Below are positions 48,153 to 60,070 of a DNA stretch of 64,000 bases, piece by piece. How positions within the stretch are numbered: the first letter of the stretch is position 1; each line of letters opens with the position of its first letter. Under the pieces are notes generated by a model. The model was not told where the DNA came from and made no database searches. It was given only the letters and a program-made list of their open reading frames with translations. The translations under genes were made by a program, and so were the position numbers. This stretch comes from Phanerochaete sordida (taxonomy: Eukaryota; Basidiomycota; Agaricomycetes; Polyporales; Phanerochaetaceae), in assembly GCA_019973155.2 (NCBI GenBank), contig BPQB01000011.1:496001-560000 (forward strand), in the 5' to 3' direction.

Positions 48153-48240
48153 GCGACTGGACAACACACCGGCGGATGTGTGGACATGATGTCCAGTCGA
48201 TTTTCGTTTCTCGACTGGACAGGGGTTTCGCCCGTTGTGT
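48153..48240 (-). repeat. Right copy of the 88-bp inverted repeat
   Basis: Reverse complement of the left copy at 46769-46856. The two copies enclose 1296 bases. Confidence 0.75.
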
Positions 48241-49421
48241 CATGGCGGTCCCGCAAGAGAAGCGCGCGATCGGCTCCCCGGAAGCGCCAGGAAGCGCCTT
48301 GGCCGCGGCGGTGGCGAACGTCTGCAGGGCTCTTCGGCGGCGTAGGCTATTGGATGTATCAAAGCAGCCGCAGCATCGGAGGGTACGTCTGTAGAGTGAG
48401 CCTAGCCTAAGCATCATGGGCATCTTCTGCGGCAGCAGATGACTTTGAGATGATCGACGATGAAATAAAAGTGAGGACGCCTTACTACGAGAAGTCGGAG
48501 CTCGAGGAGAGCACGACGTTCAGATTATCTGCAAACCAGAATAATTCTGGGAGTCCATACTTCTTGGGTCTATTTGATGGCGTACGCCTTGGTGGAAGCT
48601 TACATGCTCGTGGGCAACCGCGTCGCGTCGCGTGAGCCGACGCGTTGGCGCCGCACCTGACTATATGCGCTTGTTGCTCAACTGTTGTCCCGAGAGACTG
48701 TACATACGTACTCACATCGACACTAAAATGTTTTTGAATGATCATATCTTCGCATTTTCCCTATCGCCATGTTCAAGGTGAGTGCCCAAGGCACCACAGC
48801 TCAAGCTGCAAAGCGCAGGAAAGCAAATGGTCTCTCGATGAGCCCTTGATCCTCGTCTGTACTGAAGCCTAGCAAAATGAGATCACACAGAGGACTGGAA
48901 ATGTGGCATATCTGTGAAATGGGAGAATGAGAGTGAGGGAGCTGAGCAAGATGTAAAGACAAGACAATATTGTCGAACTTCCGCATTTAGTTCCCCAGCT
49001 TAGTCAGCAATCTGAATCGCGCGTCCACCCCCAAATTCCTGGCCACCAAAACAGCACTGCTGGGCAGGAATAAACGCAGAATGCTCAAGAATTAGCGCGA
49101 GGCTGTATCTACGCGAGGCTGTATCTAAAGTTTCTTCCTGTAAGGCCCGAATGGATGCTCCATCCCGCCACATCCTCAATCGGAGAACGGATTTATATGA
49201 ATCAACTACGCTAAATACACAGCGCAGGTACAATGCCTCATTGACCCAGGGATAAGGCCTAGAATAGTAATGAAAGGAAACGCAAAATAATCATGAGGGG
49301 TGAAAAAGATGAGAGGGTAAGGCAACAGGAGCGTCCGCGCGGGTGTCGGACATGTCGGTCGCGCGTAGGCGCCTAATTTAGGAGCTGAGAAAACTCGAAA
49401 GGCGCCTGCGGTGCGGCGCGG

Positions 49422-49562
49422 TTCTTGCTCGGAGAGGCTGAGCAGGAGACGGAGAGGGTGTGGGAAACACTTGCCAAGGCCGGGAAAGAGGCAAGCAGTG
49501 TCAAACAGAGCTTCAGCCGCCCGTCGAATCCGCTGGGGGTAAGCTTGCTCTCCGAGCAAGAA
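49422..49562. repeat. 15-bp inverted repeat
   Basis: TTCTTGCTCGGAGAG at 49422-49436 and its exact reverse complement at 49548-49562. The right arm overlaps its own smaller palindrome CTTGCTCTCCGAGCAAG. Possibly a foldback element close to the tRNA. Confidence 0.5.
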
Positions 49563-49794
49563 GTTTTCATGAACTCCCGTCCACAAAGTGACTCCGCTGC
49601 GTCTGAAACTCCAAGGTCGGGCTGTACAGAATCTAGGAGTTTGAAAACAAGTAACGTCCTGCTTGAGGTGCCCATATAACCGCCAAGAACTCAGCAGAAA
49701 AATAAAAAATCACTTTTCCCGAAGATTTTCAAACTTTTGCCTATCTTCTCGTGAATCTACACGTTGTATAGCACGCAAAAGAGAAGAAAAAGAG

Positions 49795-49897
49795 GGGCCT
49801 AGCCGGGGATTGAACCCGGGACCTCCTCCAGGAAAGTTACTCAACTATACAGTTGAAGAAACCCTAAGAAGGAATCATACCACTAGACCACCAGGCC
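49795..49897 (-). tRNA. tRNA-Pro(AGG) with a 31-nt intron
   Basis: Minus-strand cloverleaf: acceptor GGCCTGG pairs with CTAGGCC (one G-T). The D arm reads TGGTCTAGTGGTATGAT. Anticodon stem CCTTC pairs with GGAGG (one wobble) around loop TTAGGGT, giving anticodon AGG. The T arm is CCGGGTTCAATCCCCGG. A 31-nt intron occupies 49831-49861, right after position 37 as in eukaryotic tRNA genes, and contains a small hairpin (CAACT/AGTTG). The body matches eukaryotic proline tRNA sequences. Confidence 0.93.
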
Positions 49898-52800
49898 GTC
49901 GAACTAGGCACTTGCAGCATCTACACAACCGCTAGGCATCACAATTTGACCTTCCATCGTACTCTCGGCCATACAGGAAGCCCCTGAGCATGGTAGGACC
50001 CGTCAGGGTCCGTGCATTCCTTAATAACGCTAATTTGTCGTGCAGTGCGTCTTTTGCGGGCAGAGATGGTTCCATAGCGCCTGATCATTTACTTGAAGGC
50101 TGAAAGTGCTATCCGAAGGTAGCTTCTGCAGTAAGATGGTAATTAATGCGCCGCAAGTTCGATGTATTCTTTGATTTATCGCGGCAAGGAAGATTGGTCG
50201 CCAAGGTCTCTTTCCTAGCCACCTGCCTTTTTAGTACTGCGCGGGACTTGCCGAGCGAGCCTCTCCTGCGCGCTAGCGCCGGCAGTAGTCTCGTTCGAAC
50301 CTCCAAACTGTAGGTCCATCTCTCGCCGTTGCGGTGGAATTTCTCGTTTATAGCAGCTCATAAGTCGCCTTATAGGCTCATAGAGATTATGGGTTGCAAT
50401 ACAAAGTCTGCAAATCCCATCGAACGTGCTGGATGAAGCTGTGGATGCGGTGGACGAACCCTAGACGAATCTCAAGTCGCTCACGTCAGAATTCGAGTTC
50501 CTCTTCGTATACCCACTATCATATGACGCTCCTGGCTGTGAGCTCACAGGTACGAGTGGTTTGCGTTTGGTTTGCTTGGGTCGTGAACGGGGATCTGCCG
50601 CGTTCAAGTGTGAGATTGTTGGCCGCTCACGTCCCTGTTTCAAATAGAGTCAGCCCTGCTATTGAGCTAACGCCAAGAACGGAGGAGTCACGTACAAGCC
50701 CTACAAACGTGCATTGGAGAGCTCGTTACGTCGTCTTGTTGTTGTTGCGTAATGCGGCCCGCGGGGTTGGGTTCTGGGCGGACCGAGCGGGTCAGGACAG
50801 GTGGACGCTCTACAGGATGAACGTGAGTATCCTTATTTCGTAATTGCCCTACTGAAAAGGGAAGACTTCACATAATCGCTCATATAGCTTCTGTTATCAA
50901 GCTCGCGTCAAGAATAGAGCAACCGCATACATTCTACTCGAACGCACGGTCTGTCTTCCGTGCCAAATATGCTCTTTCTGCTAATACAGATGCTTCCGCC
51001 GCGGCCCGCTGAGCTCGACCACCAGAGGCCGCGTGGGCTAGAAAGACCGCGCGGCGACATTCGTTGCCACCCAGGGGCATATTTGCTGTTGATGATCTGA
51101 GTGGCGCCATAAACCTTGGCGGACGGTGAGTTACTGGCTATACAGTCACGAAAGGCGGCCACTGACGGTCTGGTCCCTCGCAGACCAGCGCTCCAGGAAA
51201 TGTGTTCCTGGGCGCTGCGGTGCCGCGGCCAGCTCGCGCTGCGAAGGACCGGGCTCCATTCCCAGAGACATAACGACATCCGTCCGCCACGGGAGGACAG
51301 GCAGCCTCAAACGCTTAGGAAGCGTTGCTGAGGCCCACCACGCCTCTATTGCCATCAAGACGATGATGTCAGCGTGTAAGCATCGTACCGCCCGTAATGA
51401 GCACGCGCTCTAAACTCTGGGGCTGCGGGCATAGCCGCCACTGCAGGTCTCGGAGGCTGCTTCACTGTCTTCCAAGATTGCGCTCAAAGAGGTTCTGTCA
51501 AGGAGGCGATAACGAAGTGTCATTCGTCGAACTTTGTGAGTATCGCCGCTTTTAGCCCATGCTGTAAGCTGACCCTACAGTGCCCAGCAGTCCTCAAGAC
51601 GAACGGCTACAACGTTCTCCGCGGAGACCAGGGTCAAACTATTGACATACATAGCTCTTCTGTTGGAACAATCACCACGCGCTTCTGCTCAGGATTATCG
51701 TAAGTCTTCTTTGCGGGACACGGGCTTACGGTGCTGAAATAACCTAACCTTCGGTAGATTGGGCCTAAGATCTTCGGTCTGCGCACGGAGGATGGTACCG
51801 ATAGCGCGACATCGTGTACTTCGAGCGGAAACGGACTGCCGCGGCCAGGCCGCATGTCGGTACGTACCGCCATCTAGAACGGACTATCACGCTATTCAGT
51901 TTGCTTCCACTGTCATCAGGGCTAAGACGACTCACAGAACGCAGGCGCCGATTCTAATAGTCTATCGATTAATCGCCAGGGCCAAAAGTTAGTTCGCCAT
52001 GCGGGGTATATTCAGATGTCGTTGATTGGCCTGTTCTTCGACAATTCTGTGCCAGCGACATCGCAACATGTTGCCCAACGATCTCCCACAAGCGCCTATG
52101 CCGGTCGACAGGAAAAATAGCGGAGGTCGCTGGATAATTTGCTAAGCGGGCTCCAGTCTTGGCGGAAGCATCGACCGATGTACTGCCAGCTGGCACAATA
52201 AGGTGCGTACGATTAGTAGCGCTGCAGCGTCATGATTACTCTCGTTCTCACGCACGTCCTCAACCATGCTTATTTTCCGGCTTCGGTTATTGCTCGGAAG
52301 GCAGCAACGCTTTATCCGCTGGACGACTGTATAGGGCGCGCTATTACTCTGGGATGCGGCTGACGGGCCCCTTGGGCAGGAACAGCCAGCAGGATTTGGG
52401 GTCGTCGACGTGGCCGCACTATCGCGCACGGCGAGTGCGATCATCCGGCAGGAACGCCTCAAAGGGAAGCGCCCGCTCACTTGCTCCTGCACGTCGACCT
52501 CCTCGTGTCAAAGCGTGCGCCGCTGCCTCTTTTCTGTGCATAGCCAGGAGGTGTGCCGAGCGACTGTCGGTTGCTGTGGAGTCGCGACGTTCGCAAGCAC
52601 CCTGACCGCGCGGCCTCGTCGCCTGGGCCGTTTTGACTCCCCGGTGCCCCGACGCTCGGAGGGCTCGCGAGGGTGGGCGTGGCCTGCGCGGCGTGTATCC
52701 TCCATACAGTCGTTGTAATGGCCCGCGCGCCGGGTCTGTGCAGCCGGGTTCGACAGTGCTGCGGTGGCCAGTCGCCGTCTGGTGCCCGACGGCTGGTCAG

Positions 52801-55347
52801 CGACAGCCCGCGAGCGGCTCATCGGTGCTTCTAGCCTACCTTACCGTCAGCCCGCCTTCGGGTTCCGCTGTCTCCGATAGCCTCCACATACACTCGTGGA
52901 TCGTACCAGTGCGCGACACGATGCATGAGAAGTGCGGGACGCACATTTCAAATCTCGTCCCTTACGGGCCTAATGAAGGCCTTGGTTACTGGGCACAATT
53001 CACTGACTTGTCAACTGATACTTGCCCGGCAGTCGAAACTATCGTCGCCAGTCACCAGAATGATGACAAGGCCGGCAGTCATGGGAAGCCAGACACAAAT
53101 CGGTCCGTGCGAAAATCATTGCCCTGCAGCAGCTCGTACCATGACGCCTTTTAGTTACGGCATTTGTGTTGAAAAGACAAACCGCTGCGGGCTCGCCTCC
53201 CAGGGTGCGGGACACTAGGGAACATCGAGGTGATGTGACGTGGTCTACCAGGCAGCCCAGGCACGACCTCCTCTGCTTCACCGACACGCTATGGCTATTC
53301 CAGGCCCAATCTTCCCTCCATATGTTTTGACTACCGGCGACACGCAGCGTCGCCTTCTTCTTGCCTCCACCTCTGTCGACCTGCACGCAGCTCGACGAGC
53401 GGCCTATAGTCGTAAGTCCCTGTCGCAGCTTCCAGGTCCAAACATGAGTGCTAACTCTATCAAACTATCCGGGTCCTTTGTAGGACGCATCAACACGGCC
53501 CGTGCACGGCGACATGACTCGGCACGGATGGCACGCGCAGTAAACCTCCTGCAATTCTCCCGACTTTCCGCGCTGCCGGCGGAGGCCAGCCCAGCCATTC
53601 CTACTAATGTTTGACACTACGATACACGCCGATGCATAGCACGGACCAGTCGGCTCGGTGCCGGAGAGAATAAGCTCAGTAGAACGCCCTACAGAGTGCC
53701 TCCAACGCCGAAGAAGCGCGCATCTCTCAGGTTCGACTCAATTACCCCGACTGTGCCGTCATCTAAAGAAGGTTCAGTCTTCTCGTCTGCAGCAAACAGA
53801 CCTCCGCTGACCATCGCCTTGCATATGGTCGCTCTTCTAGAAGTATTTATCCCCTCCGTCTCCCATGCTAACACGCCCTCTTCATTGATAGCATTTGGCG
53901 CTCTTCGTCGTCAATTTGACTCTATTTATTTGTTCAACGTACGATGACATCGCCGAACACGGCTCCATACGACCCAGGGCTCGCGCAGGGCCATCTGCGC
54001 AGGACGTGCGTAACACCATCACTCAATCTGACAGCGCACTACCCTCATTCCTTTTCATGCGATTCCACTATTCCTCCGACTTCGCAATTTACACTTCCTG
54101 CCACATAGGCTACATGCCTTCATTCTCTCTGTCCGGTTCCGTCGCGCACTAACTCTACCCTCCATATCATATAGAGCAGGGTCGTCATCCGGGCGAACGC
54201 GGCGCGCTGCGGCGCACCAACGTGCCCGGGCTCTGCAGGGTCCAGCCGGATTCGCGCAGCACACAAGACCAGCCATCGGCCTTCCTGAACTCTGATACAA
54301 CTCGACAGCCCGAGGTGCGTTCTACTCCAATAGGCAGCACCGCTTTGCAGATCGATCTCGAGTGGATGCTTTTGCTATCGCGCGTTCGACAGCTCCGGCT
54401 TCTGGCCCCCATCGCCCGCCTCAGGCAGCGACACGCTTCTGCCATTCATCGGCAGGAATAGTCATCAGACGCACAGCTCTACCTCCTCGCCATCTTGGCT
54501 CGCTGGTTCGTACAGCATGCGATTGGCTCCTCCGTCTTTTTCGTCCTTACGTATGCCCAAATTTGATCCAGACCGCGTTTGTCAGCCGCCCCTGGGCAGA
54601 TACGATCCTCTGGTATGTACGGCTCCTGCACGCCGAAGCTGTTTAAGTTTGAAGGGCCACATGTACTCACCATGGACCTGATAGGCCGGGAAACAACTTC
54701 AAATTCGGCGCAGCAGGGACTCTACTATGCTTATTTCGACATTCAGGTGTGTTTCGTGCCGAATGCAGTACATTCCGCTGACGTATCGTCGCGTGTAGGC
54801 ATGTTCCCGCACCGCTGGCCCATTGGGTATCCTGGAGATTCACCGGAAGCCGAGATTGCCCCTTGGCACGCTCCTGAGAAGGGCACTGCAGAATCTGATA
54901 GTAAGAAACTGCCCCATGGGAAACGTCTCTTTTGAGAGGAAGGAGGACGATCAAGGCACTCCGAGCGCGGACAGGCAGCGGCTAACGCGCGGCTTCACGC
55001 AGCAGAATCTCGGAGATACTCGTGGTGGCATCAGCCGCCCGCCCCGGTGCCCTATCAAGGTGGGCGACAGGCGTCTGTGGCACTATTCAATATATTAACT
55101 TCATTCAGTCGTAATTGGTCCGCAGATGGACACCAGGGACTCGACGTGGACGGGCCAAACAATCCACGCCACAGACTTCGCGGTGATACCGATCAGGAGC
55201 TTCCTACGAATCTACTTCCAGGCCAAGTTCAGGCTGGACTTCTCTCTTCTCCGCCGTACCCTCGATTCGGTTATTTTATAATATCCGTATGGGTTATAAG
55301 GCTCCTCCGTCCCGCTGTCCTGACGCTCCAACTACCTCCCCCACACC
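49898..55347. other. Gene-poor region between the tRNA and the WOPR gene
   Basis: About 5.4 kb with no firm gene. Many canonical plus-strand introns can be marked (51122-51182, 51535-51580, 51701-51757, 53413-53483, 53842-53890) and short open stretches between them read like protein, but phases conflict over most of the region. It may hold one or two unmodelled or decaying multi-exon genes. A low-confidence candidate is listed at 53240-54109. Confidence 0.4.
53240..54109 (+). CDS. Candidate multi-exon gene for a small single-pass membrane protein (low confidence)
   Basis: Open pieces joined by canonical introns: LLLASTSVDLHAARRAAYSR, an intron at 53413-53483 (gtaagt, gctaac, tttgtag), then RINTARARRHDSARMARA. 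Further on, PPTPKKRASLRFDSITPTVP leads to PPLTIALHMVALLE, a 49-nt intron (53842-53890, gctaac branch), and the membrane helix HLALFVVNLTLFICS. Another intron then leads to TTCVTPSLNLTAHYPHSFSC with stop near 54109. The junction near 53541-53640 does not keep frame in my model, so the start, the exon set or the gene itself may be wrong. No family recognised. Confidence 0.25.
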
Positions 55348-56594
55348 ATGTCTGCCCGTCCAGCCTCTTCGATGCCCATCCACGGCCACCCTTTCATCAC
55401 GCACCCCGCGCTACGTACGTCTCCAGTCCCCGTACGCCACTTTTGCTTATGATGCTCCTAGACCTGCGCGACGCTCGGGATGCGCACATAGTCTTCGAAG
55501 CTGTCCGACTAAACATCTTACCCCTCATCACTCGGCGGCTGACGACTGTCGAGCGCGAGCAGCTTGTCTCTGGTAACGTCTTCGTGTGGGAGGAGGCAGA
55601 GCACAAACAAGGTGCGCCCTCCTTGGCTGATGCCGTACTTGAGCTGACGAAGGCCATCAAGGTGGCTTGGAACGCTGGACAGATGGGAGACGATGGTACG
55701 TACCTTCCCGAGACTGACTGATATTTGTCCGCTGACAGAAGGCGCTTGCCAGGTCGCAGAGCCGCATGCGCGGGGACTACCTTTTTTATGAGGAGAAAAT
55801 CGACATCACTCCCGAGGAGCGGGACGCCAAGGCAGCCCGTCGGTGAGTAGGAGCAGCGGTCACGTCAGCGATTGGCGGATGTTTGACTATTTCACACCGC
55901 AAACCAGAGCGCGGAAAACTCTGGACCCCTTCTCATACCAGCCTGCACCCGTCCGTCGCCAGGACCGGCCTTCCAAGCCAGACGGCTTGACGAAGCAGAC
56001 GTATTCTATTCAGGTACACAGCAGCAGCTACGAGACTCCCAAAAAGTGGCACATCGTAGCCTATTTCTCGGTGAGCTCTTTCTCCATTCGGCCAATGTTC
56101 ACGCGCTGACAGGTGTCCAGGGCGATGACTATACTCGTCTCCCCGTTGTTGACAACTACGAATACCTCCGCAACATCCGCATTCCAGACGGAGTGTATTT
56201 CGCGAAGGGCAACCTTTCCAAAGGAGGGCGTATGGTGCTCAACCTCGGCGAGGACCAAGGGCAGGACGAGGACGGCTACGACGACCAGCCTGGCTGGATC
56301 TCTCCGTCATGGCCCCAGACCCCCACCGAAGTCCCACACGACGGCACTGGCCCGTCGCGGCACAGCTCCTTGTCGTCAGCCTCGTCGGGTTCGCCCTACG
56401 CGCAGCAGGCCGCTCGGCCTCCGTCTCGCCCTGATCATACGGACGCGCGATATTCGCTCCCACGTCTGTCCACCGTGGCACCTCCGCATCATCTGACCGG
56501 GCAGCCGCGCCCAGCATGCACTCCGGGAAGTCCCTACAGCCCGCTCACACCTGAGGACAGGAAGGCGCTCAACAGCTTCCGCGTCGTCCTCTAA
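55348..56594 (+). CDS. WOPR-domain (Gti1/Pac2 family) transcription regulator
   Basis: Six exons (55348-55414, 55462-55611, 55662-55695, 55753-55842, 55908-56070, 56121-56594) give 325 residues. WOPR box part A: DARDAHIVFEAVRLNILPLI, RRLTTVEREQLVSGNVFVWE, then GGLERWTDGRRWSQSRMRGD across two introns, one exon being only 34 nt. Part B: LTKQTYSIQVHSSSYETPKK, WHIVAYFSGDDYTRLP. The C-terminal half is Ser/Pro-rich. WOPR proteins bind DNA and control dimorphism, sporulation and virulence programmes (Wor1, Ryp1, Pac2, Gti1). Here GLTKQ replaces the usual GLMKQ wording of part B. The ATG was chosen by exon phase and the absence of an upstream alternative. Confidence 0.9.
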
Positions 56595-56726
56595 CTCCTA
56601 CCAGTGCTGTTCGAGGGCAATCTTGCTGATACGCTGGCCAGCACGGACATGATGTGGTGGTTTATCGGATCGGACTTCCTATTCCCACTTCTTTTCTCTT
56701 CTCGTATGGTAATTAGTCCAGAGGTC

Positions 56727-57364
56727 AAGCTGGAACTTATACTGTCGTAATTCGGATTGGCACCGAGTACATCTTTTCGTATCTTGGGTATGAAATGCGC
56801 AAATTGTGCACAAGCATGCATCGCAACCTCACCAGTGATTCGGACAGTTTTGGAAAGCAGCTTACTCGACACCGCAGAACTGGAGCACCGCGGAGCTACG
56901 TCGCTGACACTTCGGTTTGGGTCGAGATGGTGTCTGACGTGCGGGATTCTCATCAGAACCGTGGAGGGTCTACGCACGATGCGCCCAGTGCTCTTTCCTC
57001 GAAGCAGTCATCGGTCGATTGGTCTTGGTCTCGTAGTCTCTGAAATTTAAACTATTAGGATGACAGCCGCTGATGACACGACTTCATAGGATTATGCGGG
57101 GCAAGCTTCGTGCGCGATTCAAGTAAGCTTTTTATTCTTCTGCCTTCTATGCTGCGGGGAGTGGTGCTCACCACTTGTCGTTTGACACCCTTGTTCTCCC
57201 CAGGGAGTGCTCCGATTGCAGCAGAGGATAGTTCTCGGAGCACCAGACCGTTCCGGGAACGCCTTCGGCACCTTTATACAGTGCGTATCCGTTCCTCAGA
57301 CGATGACACTATTCCTGTTTCTGAGGTCCCGCAGGTCCCCCAGCTGGAGAAAGTGGCGGTGTGA
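56727..57364 (+). CDS. Candidate gene, unknown protein (low confidence)
   Basis: Open from about 56727 after an AG, reading GTYTVVIRIGTEYIFSYLGY and MRKLCTSMHRNLTSDSDSFG, then a Ser-rich part SSKQSSVDWSWSR. A 54-nt GT-AG intron (57034-57087, gctgatgac branch) joins LCGASFVRDS in frame. A second intron (57120-57200) joins RSAPIAAEDSSRSTRPFRER and the end IPVSEVPQVPQLEKVAV, stop at 57364. All phases agree, but no start exon was found and no family is recognised. It lies just downstream of the WOPR gene on the same strand, so it could also be untranslated sequence. Confidence 0.3.
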
Positions 57365-60070
57365 AGATCGATGAGGAGGAGCATTCAAGCTTAGTATCGC
57401 CAAAGCTACGGTTCACTACCAGTTTGGAAGAGACCTGGGCTATTCTCATCATATCGGTCGACAGGCTGTGATGCAGGAACAGAAAACATCCTCAGCCAAT
57501 GCGGGGTAGCACCTCGAGCCAGCGTTGCACCCATCCCCACATGCCGGCGGGAGAAACGTAGCGCTGTGCCCGCATGGAACGGCGGTGTTCAGGGAACGGC
57601 TCGGGGTGACTTATTCCAGTTCCTCAATGGCGCCTGGGCGGTGCAATAGCAAGGCCAAGCGTCCGAAGATGCTGGCCAATGAGATGAGTGAGTAGTCTTC
57701 CTGATTCCCACCCTTCTTGCATTCGCAACACCGCCGGTTGTGGCGAGGCTTCCTGTGGCAGCAGAGACACGAGGCCTCGCAGTGCGCAGTGAGCGACGCT
57801 CAGGGCCCAGGGCGGTGCTTTGGTCCTGATACCTGCACTTTCCATAGTATCGTTTCGTCGCCTGCATATCCCGGTCACGAGTGCGACGGCAAGGTATGGA
57901 AACACACCCGCCTTACCGCGAATGGTTCGTGTCTGAACATTGCTTGACAGATGAATAAATGGTCGAGGGCAAGTCAGCGGTGGACAGCCTTCTTCAACGG
58001 CCCGGGCAACTGTGTAGCTTCATGCTTCTGTTGCGGCCTAGCCAAAGGGGAGCCCCGCTCTCACACCACCTTGTGCAGGGCCACTTCCTTGATCGCGCTC
58101 GCGGGACCTATGTGATGCATCTACCGCGCCCGGGATGGCCTGCACCCCCCGGAACCTATGGTGGTAGAGTCCTTTGCAGCGGATGCTCTGCGTTGCCTTG
58201 GTTTAGGAGCCTTTCGACCGCTACTCGACCCGTGACTACCCGTTTCTGACCTCTGTCCTTCCACGAAGGCGCCTGTCACACGCTTGGGTCCCGTCTATCC
58301 CATGGGCATAGGCTCCGCTTCCGTATGTTTCTACCCACGCCGGTCTGGCTCTAGTCAGACTACTTCCAGACCCACAGTGTACTGGTCCACCTCCTGTCAA
58401 ACGAGCTGCAGATCGTCGTCGCTGCTCGGCTCGCTGGACCGCCTTGTGCTCCGTGATTGCTCACAGCCGCACGGCGGCCATCGCCTTACCCCACACTTCC
58501 TTAATGTCCGCCGGCAAGAGGTCAAGGTACCGCCCACGCTCTCGCATACCTCGCCGCAGCATTTCGTCATCTTTTCCTCTCCGTTCAATGATCATCGGGA
58601 ACAGTGTCGCCCGAGTTACTCAGGGATATCTCTCAGTGAGCAGCTCATGACCTGAGTCGCGGGTAGCTGGAGACCTTGTGACGTTCACGGCGGGCTTTAG
58701 GAGTGGAGATTTACGATTATTTGGGCGGCTCGCGTGCCCGCATATTTCCAGCGTACCTGTATACTTTACGGCGGTAGAAAAACTAAAAGTCATCCGACCG
58801 CAGTATGATATGCCACTTAGAACACGCGGCCATCTTACCACCTGCTTTTGCTTCCGCGTCGTGTAACAGTCCAGACGACCCTCGTCCTCATCCGCCGCGA
58901 CAGGACAGGCTCAGAGCGAGCTCTATCTGGAAAAGAGATGTGAAGGATTTTCTGGAAGCACCAGGCGTGCTCGAGGAGTGCAGGGACGAGGGTGGCGGCT
59001 GCGCGGCAGGGCCGCTATCGGTGGAGAAATGGAGAGGATTGTACGTGCATATGGTACGGTCTTAATCGCTTTGCCGCTGCCGCTTTCTCTTGACTAGATA
59101 CGTCGGATCCAAGGCCAAGACGGCTGCGAAGGCCAAGGCGAATGGCAGGAGCCAAGAGCATCTGGTCATATTCAAAAATGTGGGTAGCGTGTAAGGGAAT
59201 ATCAGCGTACCTGTGACGTTGTACAGCCGGCAGCAATGCATAACACAAGAGCCTCTAGCACTCCAACCACGCGGTCGACCTCGCCGTTGGAAGACATCCC
59301 TCAGGCCGTCTGCATCCAGGTGCACCTTGGCGTTACGGCAGCAAACATCTAGAGCGGCGGTAAGTAATTGCATATACATCAAATATAGTTTCACCTCACC
59401 TTTGCGAATGGAAGTGGCCTAGCACACGTCGCTCACAAGGCACGCAACGCCGTCGGGCGCCGCACGTTAGGTTGAGCAGAAGAACTAGATGCTAAGTGCC
59501 GCCGGAGCGCCTGACTGACGCTGCACGAAGCGATGTCAGATGGTTTAAAGGGCCCTTCCGTGTCAAGTGGACGCATCGCATGCCGCAGGGCCCGAGAACG
59601 CTCGCTCGAGGAAAGCCGCGGGTACTATGGTGCAGGCCGAAGCGAGCTCTGGCTTTTTCAGCGCCGCCAAGATTTGAGATGGCCCTCCCGATGCGTGAGT
59701 GCGCAGCTGCAAGGGGTGTCAGCGGTGGGAAAACTCGACGATTTGGATTTGTACCGTGAGAGTGCCGTGCATCCACTTGGGGGGCCTTCAGGTATGCGCT
59801 CGACGTGCTCCCGCCCGTACCCAGCGGCATGAACACGTTTCGTGGCAAAGCGCAGGCGGGATGTCGCAGCTGCCGTGCCCGAACTTTGCCACCCGGGATC
59901 GCATGGCAGCCGAGGTCATCTGCTGCTCGCAGCGGACTCCCGCTTCGCAGGCGGCACCCTGAACACAGGACATACCAAATAAGGCATCTCCCCTGACCGA
60001 AGCAGGTTCGAAATGACGAAGCACGAATATATTGCGAGCCAAAACGCGAGGGAAAGAAGATCGTGCATGA
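57365..60070. other. Gene-poor region upstream of the PMS1 3' end
   Basis: About 2.7 kb. Short cysteine-rich open pieces occur on the plus strand (RCFGPDTCTFHSIVSS near 57820; FFNGPGNCVASCFCCGLAKG near 58010), but they do not form a gene I can support. Confidence 0.4.

Larger units (their letters stand above)
46223..49794. other. Gene-poor region with inverted repeats
   Basis: About 3.6 kb between the MLKL-like kinase and the tRNA. It holds two 88-bp inverted repeats, a fragment of a membrane-protein-like gene between them (47560-47841) and a 15-bp inverted repeat at 49422-49562. No intact gene is supported. Confidence 0.45.

Noticed and set aside
57930..58110. Cysteine-rich piece FFNGPGNCVASCFCC, like PLAC8 proteins
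   Set aside because: Only one segment resembles the family, spacing of cysteines is wrong afterwards, and no in-frame exons follow.
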